Source: a virus
Virus record (IMG/VR): IMGVR_UViG_3300017963_000698
Span: 1-25,927 of that record
Direction: 5' to 3' (one strand)
DNA: 25,927 nucleotides
Shown: piece by piece, positions 15,569-23,457 of the stretch
Numbering within the stretch: position 1 is the first letter of the stretch
Layout of the letters: every line of letters begins with the position of its first letter
Translations under genes and position numbers: made by a program
The notes under the pieces: generated by a model
Told to the model about the DNA's origin: nothing
Databases searched by the model: none
What the model saw: only the letters and a program-made list of their open reading frames with translations

Positions 15569-18172
15569 CTACAACACACCAAAACTTCTACGAGTTCTAT
15601 TGCGTGTTCGCTGTTTAGCTGAACCAACCGCATGGTCTAAAGCATCAAAAAAGTCTCTATGCTTCTCTGATGGAAACAAGATTAGATTCTCTATAGGTTT
15701 AGAATGTACACCCTTTTTAAAATAGAAACGTTTATTCTCAAAAATCGCCGATAGCTTCCACGCCCTTGACATTTTATCTTTATGTACTTGTCTCTTATAT
15801 ATTCTAGCGTTAGGGCGTTTTTCTTTCAACGTTTGTCTTAAAGCATCCTGATATTGATTGGATTCTATACCTACTTTGATAGGGCTCCAACGATCATAAA
15901 ATTCAAATATCTTTTCGGCGTGTTTAGTCGGACGTAAAAAGTCTAAATAGTAATCCAATAAATAACAATAGTAATCATCCTTCTTTATTGATCCTTGAAT
16001 ACCTATAACAGCTATCGCAAACTTATCGTTTATTTCACGTTCTGTAACGTTTAAATCTACACCCATATATATCTTAAGCGTATTAGTCGCCGGATAATCA
16101 TCAATATCAATCTGTTGACAATCATCATATTGAAAAATTTCCCCCTTCATCGCTTCAGTATCACAATTACCTGATATTAAAATTTTCCCGTTACGCCTAG
16201 TTATCAAAGTGGCATTCTTGGTTTTAAAACATACAACATTACCTGAATATGGAACTTCATAAATTTGTTTATTTGGATCAATCCCATTACCTATAGCTTT
16301 ACGTAAACAAACCCTAAACGAATCGCTTCTTTGTACATAAACTTTACCATTTTTATAAATTTTTCTTGTTTTTATTTTAGAAATAGAAGAATCATATCCA
16401 ATCATAAATCCAATTTCCATCACATCGTTTACAAGCTGTTTAGATATTGAAGTGTACTGGTATGAATCACCTTTTTTATATTTTATTATATAACCACCAC
16501 CATCTATCAATGTATCAAAAAGTATTTTTAACTGACGTTTAGATAAGTTAAAAAAAATTCTTGGTATTCTTGCATCATACGAACATGTTTTTACATTTTC
16601 CCTTAACCATCCCCATAACCAAATATGTGAAAAAACTAACCTCACAGTATTTTTATTTTTATATTCTTTAAAATCAATTGACATTGATTTGAGAATATTT
16701 TTCATTGACTTCAGAACAATTCCTTCGTTTTGTGAAAAACTAATCTCCCCACGGGTTTTTTTACTAGTACTACCTTTAGTTACAAAAAAACCTAAAAACT
16801 TCAAAAACATATCCATCTCTACATCTATAGGTCTATGTTTTTCTAAAGAATATTCTTTCCATATACCTATACCATATCGATCTTTTCTCCAACCTTGTTT
16901 TATCTTGAAAATCTTTTTTTCTTTACCATTCCAATCTACACATGAAGGGAATAAAACACGCTTTGTTCTAATGCTAACTTTGGAAGGTAGATTATAAGCG
17001 TCAACAAAATCCCAATCGTCTTTAGATGGATAATCTGCTGGTTTACAAACCATTTGATGATTTGGTGTAACCAAAGCATCAACCTTGTTACTTTTTATGT
17101 GAACCAGATTTCCTTTGTATGATTTGTTAATTTTACGAATTGGCTTTTGATATTGTAGTTTATTGTTTTTGAGATTATACGTTGCAAGCTTGTTATCTTT
17201 GTCTATTTCGTAAAAGTATTTCCAACCTTTATTTGTAAGGAATTCTGTATCTTCTGAATGACATTGGTATTGACTGTTAAAAATAATCAATCCTGATTTC
17301 TTGCGTATATCCTTAAAATATTTCGGTGTAAACTTTTCAGGCCATGGTGAATTTTCGTTATCATCTAAAGCTCTAATTACAAGAGTTTTACCTTTAAGTT
17401 CGTTAGCTTCTAAGTGTCCATACAAATCATCAAAATGATATCTAGTCCCTTCTCTATGATGTTCGCCGCGATGAGGAACGTTTGGATCTGGTGGTTCTAA
17501 TAATGGAAGATATGTTTTATAATACCAAGTCTTGACTTTATCCCTCATTCTAGACGTTCTGGAATTCTCTTCTGTTATCAAGTCATCTGTTATAAGTACA
17601 TCAAAGTGTTTAGATGTAATAGTTGAATCTTCACCAGTACATGTGATCGTCGATTCTGTTGCTGCTGTAGTTCTACCAAGTATACTTATTTCCGTGTTAT
17701 CCCATTTCTCTACATCGCGTGGATCAAAAAATGGTCCGAATATATCAACTAACTTTTTGTTATGCTCAAAATGTGCTTTTATACCACGTAAAAAACCTTC
17801 AGCATTCCCTTTGCTTTTACTACCTAACAATATCCTTAAGTTTCTATTCTTACATAAAAGAAATATAGATCGTGTAATCGTGCAAGACGTTGTTTTACCA
17901 GAACCACGGAACGCAAGGATCAAATTATCAGGATGTAGAAATTGCCATTGCAACATTTTTAAATGAAATGGTTTAACGTCGTAACCAAGAACTTCTTTAG
18001 CTAATATATCTATGCGATTATTCTCTAGAACCTGTCGCCGAATCCATTCGTTCGTCGCTGCCTGTTGCTGTGCTAAAACACCTTCAAGTTGTGAACGTTC
18101 TAATCTATCAAGCTTCTTTGCTACACCACGAATTATAGGTGTTACTTTTTTCTTTTTTACACTTTTCGGCAT
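15569..18172 (-). CDS. terL: Terminase large subunit interrupted by an intein
   Basis: An 867-residue precursor. The two exteins (residues 1-303 and 670-867) join to a 501-residue terminase large subunit, the usual length. The ATPase part has Walker A AFRGSGKTT at 87-95 and a Walker B-like VLITDDLITEEN at 192-203. The nuclease part has acidic residues in MGVDLNV (Asp706), VGIESNQYQ (Glu770) and FFDALDHAVG (Asp843, Asp846). The intein sits in the conserved SQYQ|C segment that links ATPase and nuclease domains. The mature protein translocates DNA through the portal and cuts it at headful or specific sites. Splicing is needed to give an active enzyme. Start ATG MPKSVKKKK; a weak GGAG site lies upstream. 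Confidence 0.9.
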   Translation of the reverse strand: MPKSVKKKKVTPIIRGVAKKLDRLERSQLEGVLAQQQAATNEWIRRQVLENNRIDILAKEVLGYDVKPFHLKMLQWQFLHPDNLILAFRGSGKTTSCTITRSIFLLCKNRNLRILLGSKSKGNAEGFLRGIKAHFEHNKKLVDIFGPFFDPRDVEKWDNTEISILGRTTAATESTITCTGEDSTITSKHFDVLITDDLITEENSRTSRMRDKVKTWYYKTYLPLLEPPDPNVPHRGEHHREGTRYHFDDLYGHLEANELKGKTLVIRALDDNENSPWPEKFTPKYFKDIRKKSGLIIFNSQYQCHSEDTEFLTNKGWKYFYEIDKDNKLATYNLKNNKLQYQKPIRKINKSYKGNLVHIKSNKVDALVTPNHQMVCKPADYPSKDDWDFVDAYNLPSKVSIRTKRVLFPSCVDWNGKEKKIFKIKQGWRKDRYGIGIWKEYSLEKHRPIDVEMDMFLKFLGFFVTKGSTSKKTRGEISFSQNEGIVLKSMKNILKSMSIDFKEYKNKNTVRLVFSHIWLWGWLRENVKTCSYDARIPRIFFNLSKRQLKILFDTLIDGGGYIIKYKKGDSYQYTSISKQLVNDVMEIGFMIGYDSSISKIKTRKIYKNGKVYVQRSDSFRVCLRKAIGNGIDPNKQIYEVPYSGNVVCFKTKNATLITRRNGKILISGNCDTEAMKGEIFQYDDCQQIDIDDYPATNTLKIYMGVDLNVTEREINDKFAIAVIGIQGSIKKDDYYCYLLDYYLDFLRPTKHAEKIFEFYDRWSPIKVGIESNQYQDALRQTLKEKRPNARIYKRQVHKDKMSRAWKLSAIFENKRFYFKKGVHSKPIENLILFPSEKHRDFFDALDHAVGSAKQRTRNRTRRSFGVL
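16166..17263 (-). mobile_element. Intein in terL with decayed LAGLIDADG endonuclease
   Basis: This encodes residues 304-669 of the terminase precursor. It begins with Cys304 (CHSEDTEFLTNKGWKYF, block A), has block B VTPNH at 368-372, and ends RRNGKILISGN followed by Cys670. The penultimate residue is Gly668 instead of the usual His, a variant seen in some inteins. The central part has two LAGLIDADG-like motifs: FLGFFVTKG at 459-467 and FDTLIDGGG at 552-560. At the position of the catalytic acid they carry Lys466 and Gly559, so the endonuclease is probably inactive while splicing may still work. The DNA looks more AT-rich than the exteins. Confidence 0.9.
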
Positions 18173-18190
18173 AGTTTACAAACTCCAAAC

Positions 18191-18229
18191 CGGAGGGCGG
18201 GAGAAGGGAAAGGTAACAACCGCCCTCCG
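18191..18229. other. GC-rich 10-bp hairpin upstream of terL
   Basis: cggagggcgg (18191-18200) pairs perfectly with ccgccctccg (18220-18229) around a 19-base loop. It fills the gap between the 103-residue gene and terL. No T run follows on the minus strand, so it is not a standard terminator. It could mark an mRNA end or limit terL translation. Confidence 0.6.
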
Positions 18230-18246
18230 ATTCAGAAATATATTAT

Positions 18247-18558
18247 CTAATCGAAAACTTCGTAAACAATAGTTTCACCGCTTGCGTTTAGATCTGTGTC
18301 GGCTCCAATGGTAAAACCGTTTGCCAACGGAGTAATACCATTAGAAGTTATAGTTGATATGTCTGTTGTTCCTGAACCGGAATCTACTGTCTTTTGAGCA
18401 CTAGCATCAGCCATTTCACTACACCAAAAAGCTTGACAGTTTCCACCGGTATTATATAGCCTTACTAATCTCGGACGAAACCCTACCTTCGTAACATTTA
18501 TCGCCGATCCAGTTCCAACCACACTACCTACACTTAGTCTATTCATTCCACTTGCCAT
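18247..18558 (-). CDS. Small virion-like protein between terminase subunits
   Basis: A 103-residue beta-rich protein. The pattern KVGFRPRLVRLYN, then FWCSEMADASA, then TSNGITPLANGFTIGADTDLN resembles a small domain I recall from phage structural proteins, in which a Gly-Phe-Arg-Pro-Arg start and a GF-IG-D--LN end recur. It has the strongest ribosome-binding site in the window (AAGGAGGT, 5 bases before ATG), placed in the loop of a 7-bp hairpin, so high expression is expected. It lies between the candidate small terminase and terL, an unusual place for a structural gene. It could be a decoration protein; function unproven. Confidence 0.65.
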   Translation of the reverse strand: MASGMNRLSVGSVVGTGSAINVTKVGFRPRLVRLYNTGGNCQAFWCSEMADASAQKTVDSGSGTTDISTITSNGITPLANGFTIGADTDLNASGETIVYEVFD

Positions 18559-18559
18559 T

Positions 18560-18580
18560 TTTTCACCTCCTTAGTGAAAA
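18560..18580 (-). promoter_or_regulatory. Hairpin presenting a Shine-Dalgarno sequence in its loop
   Basis: On the minus strand TTTTCAC and GTGAAAA form a perfect 7-bp stem around the loop TAAGGAG, one base before the ATG of the 103-residue gene. Most of the Shine-Dalgarno sequence is therefore held exposed in a loop, which could raise or regulate translation. Confidence 0.5.
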
Positions 18581-18645
18581 TACACTCTTGACAATTACCG
18601 AGACAACAAGAACCCGGCAACCTGTCTCAACATGAGACTGGAGTG

Positions 18646-19278
18646 TTAAACTTTTGATCTTACCACTCTCCTACCACCACTATTCTTAGATGGCGGTTTC
18701 CTTTTGGTTTTATTGCCAGTATCTAGTTTAGATATTGGTGCTTTTGGTAACGGTTTATAAATTGGACCAGAATCAATTTGATCTATAGACTGATCCCCAT
18801 AACGTAAATGCATCTCATTAACCGCTTGAATCTCACCCAAGACAAACTGTTTAAGCTCTACATTCGTTAGGTTTACAATAGCTTGTCCAGCTACTAAACG
18901 CCCTGAATCTGAGTTTCTTTCGACTAAACCCAACTCTTGCCCCATCTTTATTATCTTATCTAATATGTCGGATTTTGCCTTTATTGCACCTACATAAGCC
19001 GATTGGTTCTTACTTGTATCATATTCGGCGATTAGATTATCAAGATCTGCTATACATGCCTTCTGTTCGATCATGTACTGAACGTATGTATGTTCAGTGG
19101 TTTTCTCGCGTGTAATCTCAGATTGCTTATCAAAAAATTTGGTTTTTAATATTTCGTAATCTGAAAACTGAATACCAATCTCTTCAGCAATTTCCTCATC
19201 CGTCCAACCCTGGATCAATAAAGAATGTAGCTTTGCATACGCTGATCGTAAAGCTTTACCGCGCAACTGTAATGTCAT
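18646..19278 (-). CDS. Candidate terminase small subunit
   Basis: A 210-residue protein from the ATG at 19278; a TTG three codons earlier is also possible. Residues about 20-48 (LLIQGWTDEEIAEEIGIQFSDYEILKTKF) form a helix-turn-helix-like segment, followed by long helices (TYVQYMIEQKACIADLDNLIAEY, then SAYVGAIKAKSDILDKIIKMGQELGLVE) of the kind used for oligomerisation in small terminases. The C-terminus is basic and disordered (KTKRKPPSKNSGGRR). As first gene of the packaging operon and two genes ahead of terL, it is the best candidate to recognise the viral DNA for packaging. The ribosome-binding site is weak. The call rests on fold pattern and context, not on a family motif. Confidence 0.6.
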   Translation of the reverse strand: MTLQLRGKALRSAYAKLHSLLIQGWTDEEIAEEIGIQFSDYEILKTKFFDKQSEITREKTTEHTYVQYMIEQKACIADLDNLIAEYDTSKNQSAYVGAIKAKSDILDKIIKMGQELGLVERNSDSGRLVAGQAIVNLTNVELKQFVLGEIQAVNEMHLRYGDQSIDQIDSGPIYKPLPKAPISKLDTGNKTKRKPPSKNSGGRRVVRSKV

Positions 19279-19287
19279 ACATATCAA

Positions 19288-19456
19288 ACTAAACGTTGTA
19301 ATCCCTTATGTCCACAACTTTAAACGATTGATATGATTTCGGCGATTAGATATGTAATCAACTGTGGTTTAGATTAGAATGATAAAACACGGCAAAAACT
19401 AGGCTTTTATCAAACTTCTAAACTGTAAATGTAAATAAATACTGTAATATAAGCAC
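19288..19456 (-). promoter_or_regulatory. Intergenic gap between early terminator and late operon; promoter expected
   Basis: This AT-rich gap is the only place between the early terminator and the first packaging gene, so the late promoter should be here, read on the minus strand. I find no convincing sigma70 -35/-10 pair. Imperfect direct repeats are visible on the plus strand at about 19326-19337 and 19344-19358 (GATTGATATGAT and GATTAGATATGTAAT), and taaacg recurs at about 19291 and 19322. These could be activator sites. Confidence 0.3.
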
Positions 19457-19487
19457 AAAAAAAAGTCCTGTAGTTTCCTACAGGACT
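19457..19487 (-). terminator. Intrinsic terminator closing the early module
   Basis: A perfect 10-bp stem, agtcctgtag (19464-19473) with ctacaggact (19478-19487), closes a 4-base loop that reads GAAA on the minus strand. On that strand it is followed by eight T residues (19457-19464 region). It lies 23 bases after the stop of the zinc-finger gene. On the plus strand a shorter CTTTT follows, so weak bidirectional action is possible. Confidence 0.93.
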
Positions 19488-19510
19488 CTTTTAATTATTG
19501 ATGTAAACCG

Positions 19511-20053
19511 TTACTCGACTACATCAAGCTGCTCTGATTCATCTGGCAAACTTCCTTCTATCTCCAAACCTGGAATCATGTTTTTCGGGATCGGTGGCAA
19601 ACTCTCATCACCTTCCTTATTATAGCAAGTCAACACAGTCATCTCTACCAGTTCAGTACTGTCTGAACCATTCACGATCGGCATTGGTCCAACTTTACGA
19701 GCTATAGTCTCAAAACCCAAGTGTTTAAGCTCTGTTGCTCTACGCTTAGCATCAAACGTTTCAGTCTTATAAAACTCTTGTGTGCAAGTTCCCCACGTTA
19801 CAACACCATAACAATCAAGTTTCTGTGGTTCGCCGTTTTTTCTGGCTACCTTCCTCATGAGTTTAGAATTCTCAGACCTGAGATATTCAATCTCACACTT
19901 TACAGAACAGAATTGATCATTGGGATCACTTGGCTCAAATTCCTTAGCACACTGAATACATTGAACGGTATCCATGATCTCTACCTCATCATTATCAATT
20001 ACATCATTGACGTTGATATCTCCAGACTTTTTATTCTTTCCCTTTTTTTTCAT
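19511..20053 (-). CDS. Small zinc-finger protein
   Basis: A 180-residue protein from the ATG at 20053; a longer reading from a TTG at 20068 would overlap the GGAG ribosome-binding site and is rejected. The N-terminus is basic (MKKKGKNKKSG). Residues 32-53 contain Cys-x2-Cys and FCSVKC (Cys32, Cys35, Cys49, Cys53), a zinc-binding knuckle of FCS type, followed by a helix. The middle part (CYGVVTWGTCTQEFYKTETFDAKRRATELKHLGFETIARKV) looks like a small alpha/beta domain, and the tail is acidic. It is the last gene before the early terminator and shares its leader with the DUF932 gene. It may bind nucleic acid; the function is unknown. Confidence 0.65.
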   Translation of the reverse strand: MKKKGKNKKSGDINVNDVIDNDEVEIMDTVQCIQCAKEFEPSDPNDQFCSVKCEIEYLRSENSKLMRKVARKNGEPQKLDCYGVVTWGTCTQEFYKTETFDAKRRATELKHLGFETIARKVGPMPIVNGSDSTELVEMTVLTCYNKEGDESLPPIPKNMIPGLEIEGSLPDESEQLDVVE

Positions 20054-20104
20054 TTTTCTAATCTCCAATTTGTTGTTTATGGTTTTTATGTTATTTGTTT
20101 ATTT

Positions 20105-21232
20105 TTATGCTGCTACTTTACTTAAATATCTGTGTCCAACTTCCTCAAAATTGAGCCTTGAAACGGTGCTCAAGTCTCTACCTGTAGCCGTTACAGCGTT
20201 TGCAATGTCATACGCTGTAACGCTCTTCTCATCAAAAAGTTTACGTGTAGTATTATCAAGTATTGCTTGATCATGCTGTAACGTATCTTTAACTAGTTGA
20301 TTCTGAACCTTTTTTATTTCACCTTTACCAAGTCCAAAACCAGATAGACTTTCGATTTCATCAAGTGCATTATCGATCAATACACTTACTGAATTTTCCC
20401 ATTTTTTAATATCGCCATTAGCTTCTGCCATGGCTACAGGAATCGCATCGCGAATACCGTCCTGTAACTTTCTAGGGTCACCTATATGTCTGAATTTCTT
20501 AGTTGCTTCAGACTTCCACGATCTCATTCCATTTAAGCATACAAGTCTATAAGTGATTGGGGTTATCTGTACCGATCTAAGTCCTAACTCGCTATTTCCG
20601 ATATCAAAACCCCATTCGATAGAATCATTAAGTTTTACCTCAACCGATTCTGTGGGTACTGTAACCCTCATGATCATATGCGGTCCAGTTGCTACCGATC
20701 GAACACTTACTTTATCTATCAAACTTGTCCGATCTAGATATTCTCCAACTTCATCGATCAAGGTAAGATCGTCAATCGGCGCATACCGTTCAGACATAAT
20801 AGACCTAACTTCATTACCAGCTAATCTGAACGTAGTGTTACTACTGTTATGCAATAAACCGAAATTCATGCAAGCCACTTGCAATTTTTGTGGTAGTGCT
20901 CTGATGTAATCCGGTGGTGTTTTCATATCTGTTTTCCCCACTTTTGTTCTTGAGCATAACTGATTAAAAGCATTGTTGCGTAAAATAAGTGGATCTCCTG
21001 TTTCTCTGCCTGGATACGGTATACGTGCTATTGACATATGTTCGCCATCAGTTGTCCCAAACGCCCAACTATTCAATGCCGATGAATATATGTCATCCGC
21101 TTCACCGTCTTTTTCATGAGCACTTCTAACAATCTCTTTAGCTTCTACAAAGCTAATCGGATTATTTGGAAAATTTTTCCAAACTTCCCTCATATCCTGC
21201 TTAGTCTTTAATGGTGTTAAATTTGTTTCCAT
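20105..21232 (-). CDS. DUF932-family phage protein
   Basis: A 375-residue protein matching the DUF932 pattern common in phages and plasmids: SERYAPIDDLTLIDEVGEYLDR near 129-150, then DIGNSELGLRSVQITPITYRLVCLNGM near 210-236, then FRHIGDPRKLQDGIRDAI. The family is close to full length here. Its biochemical role is not established; members sit in early or replication regions. It ends in the helical EVGHRYLSKVAA. The ATG follows an AAAGGAGATTAGAAAA leader shared with neighbours. The coding sequence contains a perfect 11-bp inverted repeat at 20189-20222 and a 9-bp one at 21165-21183. Confidence 0.75.
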   Translation of the reverse strand: METNLTPLKTKQDMREVWKNFPNNPISFVEAKEIVRSAHEKDGEADDIYSSALNSWAFGTTDGEHMSIARIPYPGRETGDPLILRNNAFNQLCSRTKVGKTDMKTPPDYIRALPQKLQVACMNFGLLHNSSNTTFRLAGNEVRSIMSERYAPIDDLTLIDEVGEYLDRTSLIDKVSVRSVATGPHMIMRVTVPTESVEVKLNDSIEWGFDIGNSELGLRSVQITPITYRLVCLNGMRSWKSEATKKFRHIGDPRKLQDGIRDAIPVAMAEANGDIKKWENSVSVLIDNALDEIESLSGFGLGKGEIKKVQNQLVKDTLQHDQAILDNTTRKLFDEKSVTAYDIANAVTATGRDLSTVSRLNFEEVGHRYLSKVAA

Positions 21233-21252
21233 TTTTCTAATCTCCTTTGTGT
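21233..21252 (-). promoter_or_regulatory. Shared translation leader (example upstream of DUF932 gene)
   Basis: The minus strand reads ACACACACAAAGGAGATTAG just before AAAAATG. Near-copies precede the clamp gene (23458-23477) and the 181-residue gene (22483-22501), and the 3' half (GGAGATTAGAAAAATG) is identical before the zinc-finger gene at 20053. It looks like a reused ribosome-binding cassette. Confidence 0.6.
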
Positions 21253-21255
21253 GTG

Positions 21256-21459
21256 TTATTTATCAACCCTATTTTTTAATTCTACATATAAACGCCTTAA
21301 AATAGGTACAGGAATCTTAACTGTAGCTTGATCAGTATCGATCCATCCTGTACTTGCTACATACTTCAACAGATTATCTACATTATCTAAACTACTCCAT
21401 TGTAGTTTAGTACGTTTACCACACTCTGAGCATACAAACCTATAGAATTTATTTTTCAT
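21256..21459 (-). CDS. Small hypothetical protein with CxxC
   Basis: A 67-residue protein. The ATG at 21459 has an AGGA site 9 bases upstream that overlaps the stop of the preceding gene, so I prefer it to earlier in-frame codons inside that gene. It contains FVCSECGKRTKLQW near 8-21, one Cys-x2-Cys knuckle, then a helical stretch and a basic end (RRLYVELKNRVDK). With only one Cys pair visible, a zinc site would need a partner. A 9-bp inverted repeat lies within it at 21387-21410. No family recognised. Confidence 0.6.
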   Translation of the reverse strand: MKNKFYRFVCSECGKRTKLQWSSLDNVDNLLKYVASTGWIDTDQATVKIPVPILRRLYVELKNRVDK

Positions 21460-21469
21460 TTTTACAATC

Positions 21470-21841
21470 CTATATGTATGTTTCAAACGATTCCCAAAAA
21501 TATTTATATGAATTCTCATCAAGCCACTTGCCATCAAGCTTGATCTTGCCTTGATCAACTTCTATCAAAGCCATATCAACTCCAGACCAATGAGATACAA
21601 ATTCTAAAAACAACGGATTATTTGAATGGTGTTCCCTAATAATCCGTTGAATTGTTCGTGTTACAGCATATTCAATAAGAAATCTCGCACCTTTCCTTTT
21701 TAAACAGTATAACTTTTCTTCTATCTCAATCACCTTTGGATATTTTTTATCTGATAACATCCGATAAACATAAAAAGCCGCCATTCTAGCAGGAATCGGC
21801 GCTTTGTTTATCTGTTCTATTATATTTTCTTGTGTTACCAT
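21470..21841 (-). CDS. Small hypothetical early protein
   Basis: A 123-residue, mainly helical protein (NIIEQINKAPIPARMAAFYVYRMLSDKKYP near 5-34). No membrane segment or catalytic motif is seen. ATG start with an AAAGGGAA site about 10 bases upstream. Its stop overlaps the ribosome-binding site of the next small gene, which suggests coupling. I do not recognise the family. Confidence 0.6.
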   Translation of the reverse strand: MVTQENIIEQINKAPIPARMAAFYVYRMLSDKKYPKVIEIEEKLYCLKRKGARFLIEYAVTRTIQRIIREHHSNNPLFLEFVSHWSGVDMALIEVDQGKIKLDGKWLDENSYKYFWESFETYI

Positions 21842-21909
21842 TTTTTTTGATTCCCTTTTTTTCGGATAGCTAATCCGTTTATGCTCATCAGTACAGTCGC
21901 CAACTGTAG

Positions 21910-21930
21910 ACAGTGAGAAAGTCTCACTGT
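21910..21930. other. Intergenic 9-bp hairpin
   Basis: acagtgaga (21910-21918) and tctcactgt (21922-21930) pair perfectly around a 3-base loop, just after the stop of the 181-residue gene. A second, 6-bp hairpin (tacagt/actgta, 21892-21908) lies next to it. There is no T run on the minus strand. Confidence 0.6.
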
Positions 21931-21936
21931 TTCGCT

Positions 21937-22482
21937 TTATGCTGCTTTTACCTTTATTGTTTTTTGGGATGGTACACCCTTGTTGAATGCAAAATAAGTA
22001 GCATTATTTTTAGTAGTTATTCTATCACACTCATTCACGTTCTTCATTGCATAAAGCGCTTTAAGAAATAAATCGGGTTTTCTTGTGTCGTAAATATATT
22101 CATCATACTGCTTATCAGAAAATTTGCAGATCTTTTCAAATAGTTTCATAGATTTTTTTATTTGTAAAAACCTATCTCCCAATTCTGACAATATCAGCGA
22201 TGAATAATCAGTTTCGAATTTTATCCATCTTATATTAAGTTTTGCATCGTAAGAACTATGCATAAAAGATTTATATTTATACCCTTTATCTAATAACTCA
22301 TTCATATCTTGTTTTGCTTTTTTTCTTATATATTCATTATCATAATCACTATTAACTCTATCAAGTCTATCTTGTATCGCTTCATATTCATTTTCGAATA
22401 TATAAATAAAAAAGTTCTCACGTCCATATTGTTCCCCAATCCACTGCTCGAATAGATATGTTTTATATGTTTTCATTTCCAT
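21937..22482 (-). CDS. Hypothetical early protein
   Basis: A 181-residue protein rich in Lys, Asp, Glu and aromatic residues, helical by eye (YEAIQDRLDRVNSDYDNEYIRKKAKQ in the first third). No motif is recognised. The ATG follows AAGGAG by 7 bases within the shared leader. The C-terminus is basic (SQKTIKVKAA). It is in an early cluster of small proteins that often act on host functions, but nothing in the sequence indicates a target. Confidence 0.65.
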   Translation of the reverse strand: MEMKTYKTYLFEQWIGEQYGRENFFIYIFENEYEAIQDRLDRVNSDYDNEYIRKKAKQDMNELLDKGYKYKSFMHSSYDAKLNIRWIKFETDYSSLILSELGDRFLQIKKSMKLFEKICKFSDKQYDEYIYDTRKPDLFLKALYAMKNVNECDRITTKNNATYFAFNKGVPSQKTIKVKAA

Positions 22483-22513
22483 GTTTAATCTCCTTTTTTG
22501 TGTGTTATAGCTT

Positions 22514-22813
22514 TTAACCTCTTGAGATCGACAAATTCAACCCCATTTTACTGGCCGCAGACACGACATAATTGCCGTGCCCTGCCCACTGCTCATAGCC
22601 ATTGTGTAAGGCTATGAGTTCCTCAATCTCCTTGATGTAGCGGTTTACATCATCTATATCATACTTCCCATCCCATTCGATTATGTCGTTCATCGGTGGG
22701 ATATGGGGCAAGTCCAGATCGTCTACATGATCGTACCACGACTGCACTGCATCTATCACTTCGTCGAGAGAGTCATACGTCTCTTGATAGTTATTGTCTG
22801 CTAGTATATACAT
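22514..22813 (-). CDS. Small acidic hypothetical protein
   Basis: A 99-residue, strongly acidic protein (many Asp and Glu, Trp and Tyr), with an AAGGAAC site before the ATG. The sequence (LDEVIDAVQSWYDHVDDLDLPHIP) suggests a small helical domain. Its acidity would fit a DNA-mimic or antirestriction-type protein, but there is no specific motif and I do not claim this. A perfect 9-bp inverted repeat (ctcatagcc/ggctatgag, 22592-22618, 9-base loop) lies within the coding sequence. Confidence 0.6.
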   Translation of the reverse strand: MYILADNNYQETYDSLDEVIDAVQSWYDHVDDLDLPHIPPMNDIIEWDGKYDIDDVNRYIKEIEELIALHNGYEQWAGHGNYVVSAASKMGLNLSISRG

Positions 22814-22834
22814 TTTGTTCCTTTCTTTCTTAAG

Positions 22835-22860
22835 CTTGATTGCCTGACCAGGCCATCAAG
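22835..22860. other. Intergenic hairpin after clamp gene
   Basis: cttgattgcct (22835-22845) pairs with aggccatcaag (22850-22860) at 10 of 11 positions around a 4-base loop. On the minus strand it precedes the ribosome-binding site of the 99-residue gene and lacks a T run, so a processing or regulatory role is more likely than termination. Confidence 0.5.
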
Positions 22861-22902
22861 AAATTGATAGCTAGGTGCGATAATCAAACTTCTGAAGTGT
22901 AT

Positions 22903-23457
22903 TCAAATCTTGATCGGCATAATAACTAGCGTGAGATTGCTTATCGCTCTACAAAGTATCTTGATAGGAGACAAAGCACTATCAGCATAAACGTGGAAAG
23001 AAGGGACTTCTCTACCATTGAACATACTCCTTTTCAATTGAAACGCCTTTATTGCATCCTGTATGAAGAAGGGATTTAGACCACGTTCTTTCACTGGCGT
23101 ATCGTTATATTCTGGCATGACTTCGCGCCATGACGGAATAGATACATCAAGTGCGTCGAATGAAAATCCAAGTACTTTAACTATGGATTCATTCACTTGG
23201 ATTTCAATTTTGTCATCTGGAGATATGTCAATTGCTTTTAAGATCTTCTTTGCATCATCAAGACTAATAGCAAATTCAATATCTTGACCACTGCATGGTG
23301 CACTAAGTACTGATAAGCACTTACCATTTGTGCCAACTATGTTTAATCTCTCATCCTTGCATTCAAAAAAAACACATTCCAAGTATCTATTGCCACCTTT
23401 GGCGAATAGTACGGCTGCATTAATTCCGTTGTAAAGTTCGCCTTTCTCTATTTCCAT
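22903..23457 (-). CDS. Short beta-sliding-clamp-like protein
   Basis: A 184-residue protein resembling parts of the DNA polymerase III beta clamp: NRYLECVFFECKDERLNIVGTNGKCLSVL near 23-51 fits the strand that in clamps reads L--V--e--g--L-l-ATDG-RLa; SIPSWREVMPEY near 105-116 fits the FPDYrrVlP motif; the end TLVIMPIKI fits the clamp C-terminus (vvMPmr). Bacterial clamps are about 370 residues with three domains, so this one is about half length. It could be a reduced phage clamp that forms a higher-order ring, or a clamp-derived regulator. ATG with a strong AAAGGAG site in the shared leader. It follows the helicase gene and fits a replication module. Confidence 0.6.
   Translation of the reverse strand: MEIEKGELYNGINAAVLFAKGGNRYLECVFFECKDERLNIVGTNGKCLSVLSAPCSGQDIEFAISLDDAKKILKAIDISPDDKIEIQVNESIVKVLGFSFDALDVSIPSWREVMPEYNDTPVKERGLNPFFIQDAIKAFQLKRSMFNGREVPSFHVYADSALSPIKILCRAISNLTLVIMPIKI

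Noticed and set aside
18191-18229. GC-rich hairpin as an intrinsic terminator
   Set aside because: No T run follows on the coding strand, and terL downstream has to be transcribed.
18588-18593. TTGACA on the plus strand as a -35 promoter element
   Set aside because: No -10 box at the right distance and no plus-strand gene downstream.
19279-19287. TTG start three codons upstream for the small terminase candidate
   Set aside because: The ATG at 19278 is adjacent; neither has a good ribosome-binding site, so the ATG is preferred. The TTG cannot be excluded.
20054-20068. TTG start for the zinc-finger protein
   Set aside because: The TTG overlaps the GGAG ribosome-binding site that serves the ATG at 20053.
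22514-22813. Acidic 99-residue protein as a DNA-mimic antirestriction protein
   Set aside because: Acidity alone is not evidence; no ArdA/Ocr-like pattern is visible.
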